A stretch of 64,000 nt of DNA from Rossellomorea sp. AcN35-11 (GCA_030388825.1 CP128835.1:434001-498000); one strand, 5' to 3'; positions 45,129-54,033 are shown, numbered from the stretch's first letter. Notes: a model not told the origin generated them from the sequence alone. Numbers and translations: made by a program.

Positions 45129-45169
45129 TAAAAATCCGAGTTGATGGAAGATTCAACTCGGATTTTTTT
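45129..45169. terminator. Bidirectional terminator between redoxin and phosphotransferase genes
   Basis: AAATCCGAGTTGA and TCAACTCGGATTT arms with A and T runs, between convergent genes. Confidence 0.93.
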
Positions 45170-46079
45170 ATGTAAGAGCCAGCTCCAGGCTGTTGCGGGC
45201 TTCCACTTCAGTATGAAATTGCTTCTCGTGATATCCGTATAGAAGCAGCACGACGTTTGTATAAATGGCTTTGAAACGTGCATATTCCAGTTCAATTGCT
45301 CTTACCTCACCATACTCTTCAAGAAACCATTCCCTTCCTTCCGGAGTGAGAAAACTGAATATAACATTCAAATCAACGGCACGCTGACCAAGATGAACAT
45401 CTCCCCAATCGATGACCCCGGATACGTTCCCCTCTGTGTCCACAACGATATTTTTAAAATGGAGATCTCCATGAACCAAAGTAGCTTCTCTCGGCAAAGG
45501 CTCATTAGGTAAGCGCTGGAGATACTCCTCAAGTCTTCCGATTTGATGAAACAGGTTGAGCTCCTTGATTTCTTTCAAATTCGCCTGCAAAACGGGAACC
45601 CTCTTTTCAACATTCAAACGATCAAGTTCATCATCGGGCACGCCCCGTTCACGGGCCTCCATCCCATTCGTTCCATGAAGCCTTTTAAGAAACTGTGCCA
45701 TTTTAAGAGCAGACTCCCCCTCCCGCTTTACCCTATTCGCCCGGGACGGGATTGTCCCATCCACAAACCGGTAACCGAGAAATGGCCATCTGTAGAGAGA
45801 AGACGGCTTCCCGTAGTAAACAGGAACGGGAAACTGAAGCCCGAGCTTGCGTTCAGACAGAAGGGGCAGGAGCTTCCCTTCCGTTTCGATCAGCTTTACA
45901 GCAACCTCCCGTCGGGGAAAGCGGAAAATCCAATCTTGATTCACTTTCATCACCGTATTGTCAAATCCATAATCTATGATTTTGATGTCAGCCGGTATCA
46001 AAGCCGGAAACTGCGACTCAATCAGCTTTTCAGCTTGACGAATGGAAACAGACACTTCTGCATCCCAAACATGTCCCAT
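45168..46079 (-). CDS. Aminoglycoside/macrolide phosphotransferase-like kinase (APH family)
   Basis: A 303-residue kinase-like protein with the APH catalytic loop LVHGDLHFKNIVVD and the metal-binding VIDWGDVHLGQRAVDL. The N-lobe has FDNTVMKVNQDWIFRFPRR. It resembles B. subtilis YcbJ and Mph-type macrolide kinases, but resistance cannot be claimed from sequence. ATG at 46079 follows GAAAGGTGTGA. Confidence 0.85.
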   Translation of the reverse strand: MGHVWDAEVSVSIRQAEKLIESQFPALIPADIKIIDYGFDNTVMKVNQDWIFRFPRREVAVKLIETEGKLLPLLSERKLGLQFPVPVYYGKPSSLYRWPFLGYRFVDGTIPSRANRVKREGESALKMAQFLKRLHGTNGMEARERGVPDDELDRLNVEKRVPVLQANLKEIKELNLFHQIGRLEEYLQRLPNEPLPREATLVHGDLHFKNIVVDTEGNVSGVIDWGDVHLGQRAVDLNVIFSFLTPEGREWFLEEYGEVRAIELEYARFKAIYTNVVLLLYGYHEKQFHTEVEARNSLELALT

Positions 46080-46188
46080 ATTAATCACACCTTTCTCAAG
46101 TGTTATCCTTTGTAGTAAGTAAACTTCATATGATAATTTCAAATAAGAGGAAAAAATGAAAAAAGTCCAATTTTAAGGAGGAAAATGT

Positions 46189-47211
46189 ATGCTACCTGAA
46201 AAACAGAAACAGATTCAATTAGTGTCCCGCCCTGAAGGAATGCCGGTGAAAGAGGATTTCCTTCACAAGGAAATCGAGGTACCGAAGCCTTCCAAGGGGG
46301 AAGTGCTGGTAAAGACTCTCTACCTTTCTGTGGATCCCTACATGCGGGGAAGAATGTCTGATGCCAAATCCTATGTAGAACCTTTCCAATTAAACGAAGC
46401 CCTCTCCGGGGGAGCCGTCGGCGAAATCGTGGAATCTGAGTCTGAGCAATTCCAAAAAGGAGATTTCGTAGTAGGAATGCTGCCTTGGCAGGAATATTCC
46501 GTTGCCAATGAAAAACAGGTACGCTCCATCGACCCATCTGTAGCGCCTATTTCGACTCACTTGAGCATTCTTGGCTTGACGGGCTTGACTGCATATTTCG
46601 GACTTCTTGATATCGGTCAGCCAAAGGAAGGCGAAACTGTGGTGGTTTCGGGTGCTGCAGGCGCAGTCGGATCCGTGGTCGGTCAAATCGCCAAAATCAA
46701 AGGCGCACGGGTCGTGGGTATTGCAGGCTCAGATGAAAAAGTCAGCTACGTGACGGATACACTTGGTTTCGACGAAGGAATCAGTTACAAAACGACGGAC
46801 AATATTTATGCAGCGTTAAAACAAGCTTGTCCTGACGGCATCGACGTGTACTTCGAAAACGTAGGCGGCGAAATCGGTGACGCTGCCCTTAGTTTACTAA
46901 ATAAACATGCCCGTATACCAGTTTGCGGGGCGATCTCATCTTATAATAAAACTGATCGTGATCTAGGCCCCCGGATTCAAACGAGACTGATCAAATCAAG
47001 TGCACTCATGAAAGGCTTTGTCGTCAACGACTACAGTGACCGCTTCAAAGAAGGAGCCACTGACCTTGGCAAATGGCTTTCCCAAGGAAAACTTCAATAC
47101 GAAGAAACCATCACAGAAGGCCTCGACAACGTAACCGATGCCTTCCTGGGACTCTTCCAAGGCAAAAACATCGGCAAACAACTCGTCAAAATCGCCGACC
47201 CAGGCATGTAA
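46189..47211 (+). CDS. yfmJ: Zinc-free medium-chain NADP-dependent oxidoreductase (YfmJ-like)
   Basis: The 340-residue protein belongs to the leukotriene B4 dehydrogenase/CurA branch of medium-chain reductases: YLSVDPYMRGRMSD near residue 45, nucleotide-binding VVSGAAGAVGSVVGQIAK near 155, and VYFENVGGEIGD near 225. It has no zinc-ligand cysteines. It reduces activated double bonds of enals or enones using NADPH. AAGGAGGAAAATGT precedes the ATG. Length fits B. subtilis YfmJ (339). Confidence 0.88.
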   Translation: MLPEKQKQIQLVSRPEGMPVKEDFLHKEIEVPKPSKGEVLVKTLYLSVDPYMRGRMSDAKSYVEPFQLNEALSGGAVGEIVESESEQFQKGDFVVGMLPWQEYSVANEKQVRSIDPSVAPISTHLSILGLTGLTAYFGLLDIGQPKEGETVVVSGAAGAVGSVVGQIAKIKGARVVGIAGSDEKVSYVTDTLGFDEGISYKTTDNIYAALKQACPDGIDVYFENVGGEIGDAALSLLNKHARIPVCGAISSYNKTDRDLGPRIQTRLIKSSALMKGFVVNDYSDRFKEGATDLGKWLSQGKLQYEETITEGLDNVTDAFLGLFQGKNIGKQLVKIADPGM

Positions 47212-47219
47212 CCATGATT

Positions 47220-47302
47220 GAGGGACGGACCTCCATTTTTCACTTACTCCCTATTAAGTCACCATTTCGTTGAGAGGGAGAGTGTCGGAGGTCCGTCCCT
47301 CC
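47220..47302 (+). repeat. GGGACGGACC inverted pair after yfmJ
   Basis: GAGGGACGGACCTCC (47220-47234) and GGAGGTCCGTCCCTCC (47287-47302) form a 15-pair stem with a 52-base loop; it may end the yfmJ transcript. A further single copy, GAGGTCCGTCCCT, lies at 47368-47380. Confidence 0.8.
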
Positions 47303-47459
47303 TGCTTTCTACTCTACCTATCCCGACTGTATTTAAACGATTTGTAGATGATTCGTGCTTCTACTGAGGTCCGTCCCTAACACATCCTCATGTTTATTTA
47401 TCCCCACTGAACGGGAAAAGGGGAAGATATGTTAAGAAACAAATAGGGAGGATGGAATT

Positions 47460-48908
47460 GTGAAGAAGTATCAGTTGTATATTAATGGTGAGTTTGTTGA
47501 TAGTACGTCGAAGGAGACATGGGATGTGATCAATCCTGCCAATGAGGAGACCATTTCGTCCATTCAGCTTGGTACTGAAGAGGATGTGAATCATGCGATT
47601 GAGGCAGCACACACCGCTTTTCTTTCGTGGAATAAGGTGCCATCTAAGGAACGCGCCTCTTATCTATATAAAATGGCTGATAAATTGGAAGAGCGGCGGG
47701 ATCAATTTGTTCAGATGTTGACAGAAGAAAACGGGAAGACGCTGGATGCCTCAGAAGGAGAGGTTGATCTTGCCATCGAATATTTCCGGTACATGGCTGG
47801 ATGGGCGTTGCGTTATGAAGGAGAAATCCTTGAGAGTGAACGCCCTAACGAGAACATACTCGTATATAAAAAGCCAATCGGTGTCGTTGCCGGGATCGTT
47901 CCATGGAACTTCCCCATGTTCATACTGGCCAGAAAAGTGGCTCCCGCAATTGTTACAGGCTGTACGATCGTGATGAAGCCAAGCCAGTACACCCCCAACA
48001 CTGCATGTGAGTTTGCTAAAATCGTAGACGAAGTGGGTCTGCCAAAGGGCGTCTTCAACCTGGTTACAGGAAAAGGGTCAGATATTGGAAACCCCATGTC
48101 GAGCCACCCTAAAGTACGGATGGTGTCTATGACAGGAAGCTACCCGGCTGGTTCAAAAGTGATGGAAGCAGCAGCGAAGTCCATTACAAAAGTAAACCTG
48201 GAGCTCGGCGGGAAAGCGCCTGCCATCGTCACCAGGCATGCCAATATTGACCTGGCGGTGGAAAAGATCAAAACGTCCAGGATCACCAACTCCGGTCAGG
48301 CATGCACGAACGCAGAACGGGTATATGTTCATGAGGATGTAGCGGAAGAATTCATCAGCAAGATGACCAAGGCCATGAAGAATACGACTGTAGGAGATCC
48401 AACCAATCGGGATAACGATATCGGACCTCTTGTAAACAAAGACAGACTAGAAGCTGTAACGGAAATGGTAAATGCAGCGGTTAAAAATGGAGCAAAAGTC
48501 CTTACAGGCGGGAAACCGGTCAACATCGATAAAGGATTCTATTACGAACCTACCGTTCTCGTAGATGTGAAGCAGGATATGGATATAATTCAGGAAGAGA
48601 TCTTTGGACCTGTCCTTCCGATTATGACTTATCAAGACTTTGATGAAGTCATCGAGCTCGCCAACGATACGGAATACGGACTCTCTTCCTCCATTTTCAG
48701 TGAAAACCTCCATGAAATCATGAGGGCGGCTAACGAACTGAGATATGGAGAAACCTTCGTCAATCGTGAAAACTTTGAAGCCATCAACGGTTTCCACGCC
48801 GGACGCGGACAATCAGGGATAGGCGGAGCTGACGGTAAACACGGACTGAACGAATACCTTGAAACCCACGTTGTGTATCTAGAGTACGATGAAACGTATA
48901 AAGGATAA
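47460..48908 (+). CDS. aldA: Aldehyde dehydrogenase (AldA/lactaldehyde type)
   Basis: A 482-residue NAD-dependent dehydrogenase. It has the oxyanion/cofactor segment VPWNFPMFILARKVAPAI, the general-base Glu in NLELGGKAP and the nucleophile Cys in NSGQACTNAERVYV. The late segment NRENFEAINGFHAGRGQSG is typical of E. coli AldA, which oxidises lactaldehyde and glycolaldehyde. GTG at 47460 follows GGGAGGATGGAAT. It stands alone between repeat hairpins and a terminator; the physiological substrate is inferred from similarity only. Confidence 0.88.
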   Translation: MKKYQLYINGEFVDSTSKETWDVINPANEETISSIQLGTEEDVNHAIEAAHTAFLSWNKVPSKERASYLYKMADKLEERRDQFVQMLTEENGKTLDASEGEVDLAIEYFRYMAGWALRYEGEILESERPNENILVYKKPIGVVAGIVPWNFPMFILARKVAPAIVTGCTIVMKPSQYTPNTACEFAKIVDEVGLPKGVFNLVTGKGSDIGNPMSSHPKVRMVSMTGSYPAGSKVMEAAAKSITKVNLELGGKAPAIVTRHANIDLAVEKIKTSRITNSGQACTNAERVYVHEDVAEEFISKMTKAMKNTTVGDPTNRDNDIGPLVNKDRLEAVTEMVNAAVKNGAKVLTGGKPVNIDKGFYYEPTVLVDVKQDMDIIQEEIFGPVLPIMTYQDFDEVIELANDTEYGLSSSIFSENLHEIMRAANELRYGETFVNRENFEAINGFHAGRGQSGIGGADGKHGLNEYLETHVVYLEYDETYKG

Positions 48909-48916
48909 TCATCAAC

Positions 48917-48957
48917 ACAAAAGCCTGACCGCGTTCATCGTCGCGGTCAGGCTTTTT
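48917..48957 (+). terminator. Terminator of aldA
   Basis: AAAGCCTGACCGCG and CGCGGTCAGGCTTT arms then T run. Confidence 0.93.
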
Positions 48958-48985
48958 CAAGTTCAATGAGGGAACTTCTCCAACA

Positions 48986-49020
48986 AAAAAGGTCCTGCTG
49001 GACAGTCAGGACCTTTCAAG
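48986..49020 (-). terminator. Terminator of the small membrane-protein operon
   Basis: AAAGGTCCTG and CAGGACCTTT arms around CTGGACAGT, with T run on the minus strand. Confidence 0.8.
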
Positions 49021-49035
49021 CCGAACCCACTTTGA

Positions 49036-49131
49036 TTAAGACAGGATGATGAAATTCGCCAACGCAAGTAATAATAGTATAATAGCAACTCCCGAGCTCA
49101 TCCAGAGAATATCACTAAAATCCATTTTCAT
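49036..49131 (-). CDS. 31-residue single-helix membrane protein
   Basis: A short frame, MKMDFSDILWMSSG, then a hydrophobic helix rich in Ala, Ile and Leu up to NFIILS. Its ribosome site (AAGGAT, 12 bases before ATG) is only moderate. It lies 20 bases downstream of the zinc-ribbon gene and just before a terminator, which supports cotranscription. It might be a small regulatory membrane peptide; no family is recognised. Confidence 0.5.
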   Translation of the reverse strand: MKMDFSDILWMSSGVAIILLLLALANFIILS

Positions 49132-49151
49132 ATCGGCTATTTTATCCTTGT

Positions 49152-49385
49152 TTAACAACGAACTTCACTCCCTTGAAGATTTTCAATGAATCCGATGACC
49201 TTAAAAATCGAGAGGTCCAGTTTAGGATCTGTAGATGTCGAACAGTGCTCACATTCGATGTGATTGACATTCATCGTTGAACGGAATTCATTTTCACACT
49301 TCGTGCACTCCAGTATATGTAAATCCTTTTTCTTCCCCTTGCGGTCAAATTGAATACGTTCTCTACCCTGGTTAATATATCTCAT
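49152..49385 (-). CDS. Small zinc-ribbon protein
   Basis: A 77-residue protein with two CxxC pairs, ECTKCENEF (residues about 26-34) and ECEHCSTS (about 44-51), set as a zinc ribbon. It is otherwise charged, with no membrane segment. ATG at 49385 follows GGGAGAGAGAA. It is upstream of the 31-residue membrane protein. The partner and function are unknown. Confidence 0.65.
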   Translation of the reverse strand: MRYINQGRERIQFDRKGKKKDLHILECTKCENEFRSTMNVNHIECEHCSTSTDPKLDLSIFKVIGFIENLQGSEVRC

Positions 49386-49551
49386 CTTTCTCTCTCCCGT
49401 CGTGTGTTATTTAGTACATATTTACCCGATAGTGAGAACATAAAACATGATTAATCTGATTTCTTACAGAATGCGAGAACGGAAGCACATTGACCGAAAG
49501 AAAGGAACCGTCCATTATGATCATGCAGTAAAAGAAAGCCTCGTATCGTTT

Positions 49552-49968
49552 TTACAACCTCTTTTCCATGAAATGCTGACTGTACCCTTTGGGAAAGTCC
49601 CGAAGCACACCAAACTCTGTATACCCCAGCTTTTTATAAAAATGGGGAGCCTGAAAGCTGAATGTGTCCAGCAGGATGAGATGGCATCCCTTCCCTCTGG
49701 CATACTCTTCTATTTGAAGAATCAACTTCGACCCATAGCCGCCGTCCCGATAGTCCTCATCCACCCAAAGAAAGTCTATGTGCATATGATGCCAAAACAT
49801 TTCTCCGACCACGCCCCCGATGATCTCATCCCTATCGTTTCTGATGACAAAACTGATCTGCTCGAGAGGGGTCTTTGTTCCCTCATCCAGTTGGGACATA
49901 TTGTATTCGATTAACTTTCTCCGGATGTAATCACTGTCTTCCTTGATCCACTGCTTCTCTATTTTCAA
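49552..49968 (-). CDS. GNAT-family N-acetyltransferase
   Basis: A 138-residue acetyltransferase. The cofactor loop is DEDYRDGGYGSKLILQIEEY (R-x2-G-x-G form as RDGGYG), followed by LILLDTFSFQAPHFYKKLGY, the typical GNAT end. TTG at 49968 is chosen because AGAAGGAGGAAG is placed correctly; the in-frame start at 50001 is not. The motif set resembles small Bacillus acetyltransferases acting on amino groups, but the substrate is unknown. Confidence 0.8.
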   Translation of the reverse strand: MKIEKQWIKEDSDYIRRKLIEYNMSQLDEGTKTPLEQISFVIRNDRDEIIGGVVGEMFWHHMHIDFLWVDEDYRDGGYGSKLILQIEEYARGKGCHLILLDTFSFQAPHFYKKLGYTEFGVLRDFPKGYSQHFMEKRL

Positions 49969-50100
49969 TGCATTCTTCCTCCTTCTTACTTCCATTTTCA
50001 CCCATGATCATTTTATCATTCATTCTTTTTCACCCAAAGATGTTTAACTCCTGTTCTAACCGTTTATATGAAATGTAAGAATTCTATAAGGAGGAGTTCC

Positions 50101-50898
50101 ATGTCTTTCAAACAAACATTGAACGTTCTGGAGAACTTATACTTACAGAAGCCCGATAAGCTGTTGACGGTATACTTAAACACGGACCGCAGTGATCATG
50201 ATCAGCAGGGTGGGGAATGGAAGATCGCCCTCAAAAACGGTTTCAACCGTCTTGAGGAATATCTTGAAAGCGCACCGGAGGAAAAGGAAAGACTGCAAAC
50301 CATCCGCCCGAAGGTCGAAAACTATGTGTACAGTCTGGAGCGGGAACTGCCCCGGAGTTTCATCATCTTTGCGTCAGCCGATAGCGGCATCTGGGAGACG
50401 TTCGAGCTTCAGGTTCCAGTGGAAACGAATTTCTATTGGGAAGAGCGCCCGCATCTGGAACAGCTGAAAGCCTTACATGAAGAGTATCCTTATACGGGAT
50501 TAGTGCTTCTTCAACAAAATCAAATCAAAATCATTACCTCCGCCTTCGGAGAGATTCAATCCAGTGAGTATATGGAGTTTGATTTAGAGACCGATGACTG
50601 GAGAAAGCATGAAGGCCCTCACCACGCAGATGTCATGGGCAGCGGCGGCGGAAAAGCCAATCAGCAGGAAGAATTCGAAAGTCGACTAAAGGCCAATCAG
50701 CAGCGTTGGTGGAAGAGCCTTGGCAGCATTCTCGACAAAAAGGCCGCTGATGAAAAATGGGAACGGATCGTCCTCGTTGGGGATAAAGAGGAAGCAGCAG
50801 TCCTGGAAGACAGTATGAACAAAGATGTTCACGACACAATCGGGAAGAACTTGCTGAATGAAAATGAACATAAAGTTGTGGAGAAAATCCTGGCTTAA
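50101..50898 (+). CDS. VLRF1-family, aeRF1-type release-factor homologue
   Basis: A 265-residue protein with the architecture of bacterial eRF1-like VLRF1 proteins: TVYLNTDR near residue 25, a central region with a flexible DVMGSGGGKANQQEEFE loop near 180-195 (in the position of the GGQ loop), and a C-terminal domain (ERIVLVGDKEEAAVLED). Such proteins are thought to act in ribosome rescue or quality control. AAGGAGGAGTTCC precedes the ATG at 50101. It is monocistronic. Confidence 0.75.
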   Translation: MSFKQTLNVLENLYLQKPDKLLTVYLNTDRSDHDQQGGEWKIALKNGFNRLEEYLESAPEEKERLQTIRPKVENYVYSLERELPRSFIIFASADSGIWETFELQVPVETNFYWEERPHLEQLKALHEEYPYTGLVLLQQNQIKIITSAFGEIQSSEYMEFDLETDDWRKHEGPHHADVMGSGGGKANQQEEFESRLKANQQRWWKSLGSILDKKAADEKWERIVLVGDKEEAAVLEDSMNKDVHDTIGKNLLNENEHKVVEKILA

Positions 50899-50909
50899 AC
50901 ATACCGTGG

Positions 50910-50946
50910 TCTGCCACCATCCCTCGTTGGGACGGTGGCTTTTAAA
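50910..50946 (+). terminator. Terminator of the VLRF1 gene
   Basis: GCCACCATCCC and GGGACGGTGGC arms around TCGTT, then TTTT. Confidence 0.85.
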
Positions 50947-51062
50947 GTGAAGAATTCTTTCCTGAGATCCCCCTCGGCCAACGGCACCCTTTTAAAACAA
51001 ATCCCTTAAACAGGCACACACCACCTATCCATTCATACACTGAAATAAGGAGGTGTGTGTCT

Positions 51063-51350
51063 GTGCTTTCACGAATAAAATGGTTGTCTTTTTCAATCGA
51101 GCTGTTTCTGGCTGTTCCCATCTTCGGTAACATTGCCGGGGATGCAATCCCTTTTCTTTTATGCCTCATAGCCCTGTGGCATGCAAGCGTTTTGTATATT
51201 TCAAAGACTGAAGATCAACCCATCCTGGGAAGTGCACTTGGTGTCATTGCTTCCTTCTTGAATTTCTTCCCGATCATCCGATTGATTGCCCATGCAATCA
51301 CTGCAATTGTACTTATATTTGAAATCCAGAAGGCTCCAGGGATGGAGTAG
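51063..51350 (+). CDS. Small membrane protein, unknown
   Basis: A 95-residue protein with three or four membrane helices (LSFSIELFLAVPIFGNIAG, IPFLLCLIALWHASVLYI, SALGVIASFLNFFPIIRL, AITAIVLIFEI). GTG at 51063 follows AAGGAGGTGTG. It is single, followed by a strong terminator. I do not recognise a characterised family. Confidence 0.65.
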   Translation: MLSRIKWLSFSIELFLAVPIFGNIAGDAIPFLLCLIALWHASVLYISKTEDQPILGSALGVIASFLNFFPIIRLIAHAITAIVLIFEIQKAPGME

Positions 51351-51359
51351 GCAATCATT

Positions 51360-51394
51360 TCAAAGGATGATTCCCAACGGGAATCATCCTTTTC
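51360..51394. terminator. Terminator between membrane protein and flavin reductase genes
   Basis: AAAGGATGATTCCC and GGGAATCATCCTTT arms around AAC, with flanking A and T; lies between convergent genes. Confidence 0.92.
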
Positions 51395-51407
51395 ATCTTA
51401 TTAGCCT

Positions 51408-51971
51408 TCACTCCTCCTCTGTTATGTGAAAGGTGTGGAACTCACTCATCTTGTTTACGCTTGTATAGGTGGACCTCCCTACATAAAGGGGGATCGTAAG
51501 CTTTTGGAAATCAGGCAAGCCATTTTCAAGAAACCGTTCTTCATCCCGGTGGCACTGTACAATCTCACCTACGAACCAATCGTGGTCACCATAGGAGTTG
51601 ACGTCGATGGTTTTGCATTCATACGCGACATATGCTTCCTTTAAAATCGGCACACTCAGAGAACCACTAAAGAACTCCATGTCTCCCGCATCAAATTTAT
51701 TCGTATGCTCCCCTGAATATACTCCTGTTTGCTGGATGAACCTCGCCCGCTCAAAGGGGACAAAATTGATCCCGAATACCCCCGCTTCCTTGATCAATCC
51801 ATGAGTGTAACGCTCCCTTCCGATGGCTACCCCATAGATCGGCGGGTCATAGGAAATGTACGAGTGCCAGCCGGCCGCCATCACGTTCTCCTTCCCATCA
51901 ATCGAAACCGTTACAAGTGCCACCATCCCCGGGTAACTGTGCATCACTGTATTCTGTACAGGCTTTATCAT
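51408..51971 (-). CDS. Flavin reductase-like protein (FMN-binding split barrel)
   Basis: A 187-residue protein of the flavin-reductase family: MAAGWHSYISYDPPIYGVAIG near residue 33 and FGINFVPFERA near 70 are the FMN-binding parts of the split barrel. It has no NADPH partner domain. ATG at 51971 is preferred over a GTG six bases earlier because GGGGGAGTGGAG then has proper spacing. It is a single gene. The physiological partner is unknown. Confidence 0.83.
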   Translation of the reverse strand: MIKPVQNTVMHSYPGMVALVTVSIDGKENVMAAGWHSYISYDPPIYGVAIGRERYTHGLIKEAGVFGINFVPFERARFIQQTGVYSGEHTNKFDAGDMEFFSGSLSVPILKEAYVAYECKTIDVNSYGDHDWFVGEIVQCHRDEERFLENGLPDFQKLTIPLYVGRSTYTSVNKMSEFHTFHITEEE

Positions 51972-52007
51972 CTCCACTCCCCCTTTTTCACTATTATCAC
52001 ATACTTA

Positions 52008-52062
52008 AAAACACAGTTCTATCTACAGGAAATAAACCCTGTGAATAGAACTGTGTTTCGTA
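52008..52062 (-). terminator. Terminator of the phospholipase D gene
   Basis: AAACACAGTTCTAT and ATAGAACTGTGTTT arms, with an inner ACAGGG/CCCTGT stem, followed by T on the minus strand. Confidence 0.88.
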
Positions 52063-52071
52063 TCATTCCAC

Positions 52072-54033
52072 TTATTGCACAACCCCGCCGGCATTCACAT
52101 ATCTTGCATTGAATTCTTGCAGAAATTGGTTTGTGATGGCAGCATCATGGATAATGAGCATGTTCTCATCATTCACATTATTGCCGTTTTCACTCCAGTT
52201 GGTCGACCCTACGATGACAGTTGGATCGCTGGCTGTGTCAGCATCGATGAGCATCGTTTTAGCATGTAGCTTACGGCTTTCATTCCCTTTAAAAACGGGT
52301 GCAGGATTTGCCCAGCGAATATTTGGATTGTTCGTACTCGTTTGGGTGGCCGTTCTTCCTGTCATTTCAATGCTTGCTGACCACCATTGGTTCCAGAAGC
52401 CTGCATCGAAGAGACCTTTTACATCAAATCCAGTCAGGGTCCCTTGATTATCTGCATAGCTTCCTTCCCACTTGTTCTTCAACTCGTCCACTAGAGCCTG
52501 GTCGCTCCATGCGAAAATAGTGAAGTAGGCGCTTTCGTCGGCCTCTGTCTTTACAAGCTCTGTCATGCGTCCAACGGCGTCATCTCCGGAAGAGAAGTAT
52601 ACTTCCACCGTATTTCCTCCGATCGTCACCGTGTGAGGCGTGTTATCCATTTTTCGTGTGCTGAAGTTTGAAACCGTGTTATCAGGAGTCGTAGATCCAC
52701 TCCCCCACATTTCTTCAAATTCCAGTTTGTAAATAGACGCCAATTCCGTCGAGTGGACCTCGACTACGTGCTGCTGATTTCCATCCAGAATTCCCTGATT
52801 CATGTTTTCTTCAGAACCGTACAGGCCGGTGATGGTGAAATTCCAGCTTCCCGTGAAGACCCACTTTCCGTCTACAACGGCAAACTTATTATGCATCTGA
52901 TTGCCAGGAGAATAGTAGCTGTCCGTTTCTTTAAGCTCCCCTTCTGCAAACATATAGCCGGAGGTCGCCGTACTTCCCACCGTTACGTTTCGCTCAGGAA
53001 AGTCACTGAAGCCTGCTGGAAGGTTGTGTGCCGATCGTTTCGCGGCATCCTCCACGACAAACATGGGCGAGTCGGATAATATGTGGGCATCATCCGCTGA
53101 ACCTACAACTCCATCCTTGCCACGTACAAGCCTTTCCAAGTATAGACGCATGGTTTCATATCTCTCTGTATAATGAGGATCCGACCCATCTTTGGCATCA
53201 GCGAGAATCCGCACATCCACTCCTTGTGCAGCTTTTTCCATTAATGTATCGACCACCCGTGGGAGGTTGATTTCATATGTAGCAAAATCGATCGATGTGG
53301 TCGCCTCGTTCAATCGTTTAATGAGACGGTCTTCAAGATTCACATTATAGTTTGCTTCGTTTCCAGGCAAGGCATATTGAGTCGAGGCGCTTTTGTTGAA
53401 ATAGACATTGATAGCTCCCGGATCCTCACTCACATTGGTAAGGGATTCGCTTCCATTGTTACTCGGTACTGTGGAGTTAACTGCCTTCGGTGTACCAAAT
53501 CCACCTTCATAAGCAGCCGTCGATGTGCTCCAATTGGCAGGATCCGTTCCGATGACAAAGGCATCATTCCGTTCCATCGTGGCTTTTGTATTGTTGTCTC
53601 CGGCATACCAGCTGTTCACTTCATCGATGACGGTCCCCGATGCATCTTTCAAATACAGCACTTCATTGGAATTCCCAAGACTTCCTGTATAAATTTGATC
53701 CGCTTGTACCGTTGAGATCGTGGCATCACTTGTTCTTTCCAGCAGGAAATAGCCATTTGAAGAGACTGTTCCTGTGAGCCCGATACTTGGTGTTCCATCC
53801 TGAGCTTCCAGAACCCATCCATCCAAGGAAAGATCCGTTGTAGTGGTATTGTGCAACTCTATCCATTCATTGTTATAGGATCCAGTTGTACCCATCCATG
53901 CGACTTCATTGATGACCGCAGACTGAGATCCAGCCGCCAAACCTTTATCCATTTTTCCTTCAGGCTGCAACAACCCTCCGGTTAGTAAAAATAGAATACT
54001 GATAATTGATAATGAGACCTTTTTCTTCTTCAA
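52072..54033 (-). CDS. Secreted phospholipase D-family protein with lamin-tail domain
   Basis: A 653-residue protein: signal peptide (KKKKVSLSIISILFLLTGGL, cleavage near AAG), a lamin-tail domain (residues about 40-150; INEVAWMGTTGSYNNEW, EWIELHNTTTTDLSLDGW), then two PLD-like halves. The HKD motifs are HNKFAVVDGKWVFTGSWN and HAKTMLIDADTASDP with GSTNWSEN; both have H-x-K. TTG at 54033 follows AAAGGGGGAACGG. Secretion outside and a lamin-tail domain suggest binding to wall or DNA, and a phosphodiesterase or nuclease role is as likely as lipid cleavage. Confidence 0.85.
   Translation of the reverse strand: MKKKKVSLSIISILFLLTGGLLQPEGKMDKGLAAGSQSAVINEVAWMGTTGSYNNEWIELHNTTTTDLSLDGWVLEAQDGTPSIGLTGTVSSNGYFLLERTSDATISTVQADQIYTGSLGNSNEVLYLKDASGTVIDEVNSWYAGDNNTKATMERNDAFVIGTDPANWSTSTAAYEGGFGTPKAVNSTVPSNNGSESLTNVSEDPGAINVYFNKSASTQYALPGNEANYNVNLEDRLIKRLNEATTSIDFATYEINLPRVVDTLMEKAAQGVDVRILADAKDGSDPHYTERYETMRLYLERLVRGKDGVVGSADDAHILSDSPMFVVEDAAKRSAHNLPAGFSDFPERNVTVGSTATSGYMFAEGELKETDSYYSPGNQMHNKFAVVDGKWVFTGSWNFTITGLYGSEENMNQGILDGNQQHVVEVHSTELASIYKLEFEEMWGSGSTTPDNTVSNFSTRKMDNTPHTVTIGGNTVEVYFSSGDDAVGRMTELVKTEADESAYFTIFAWSDQALVDELKNKWEGSYADNQGTLTGFDVKGLFDAGFWNQWWSASIEMTGRTATQTSTNNPNIRWANPAPVFKGNESRKLHAKTMLIDADTASDPTVIVGSTNWSENGNNVNDENMLIIHDAAITNQFLQEFNARYVNAGGVVQ

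Noticed and set aside
45168..46079. Confirmed antibiotic-resistance kinase
   Set aside because: The APH fold is clear but its family includes many non-resistance kinases; no sequence feature fixes the substrate.
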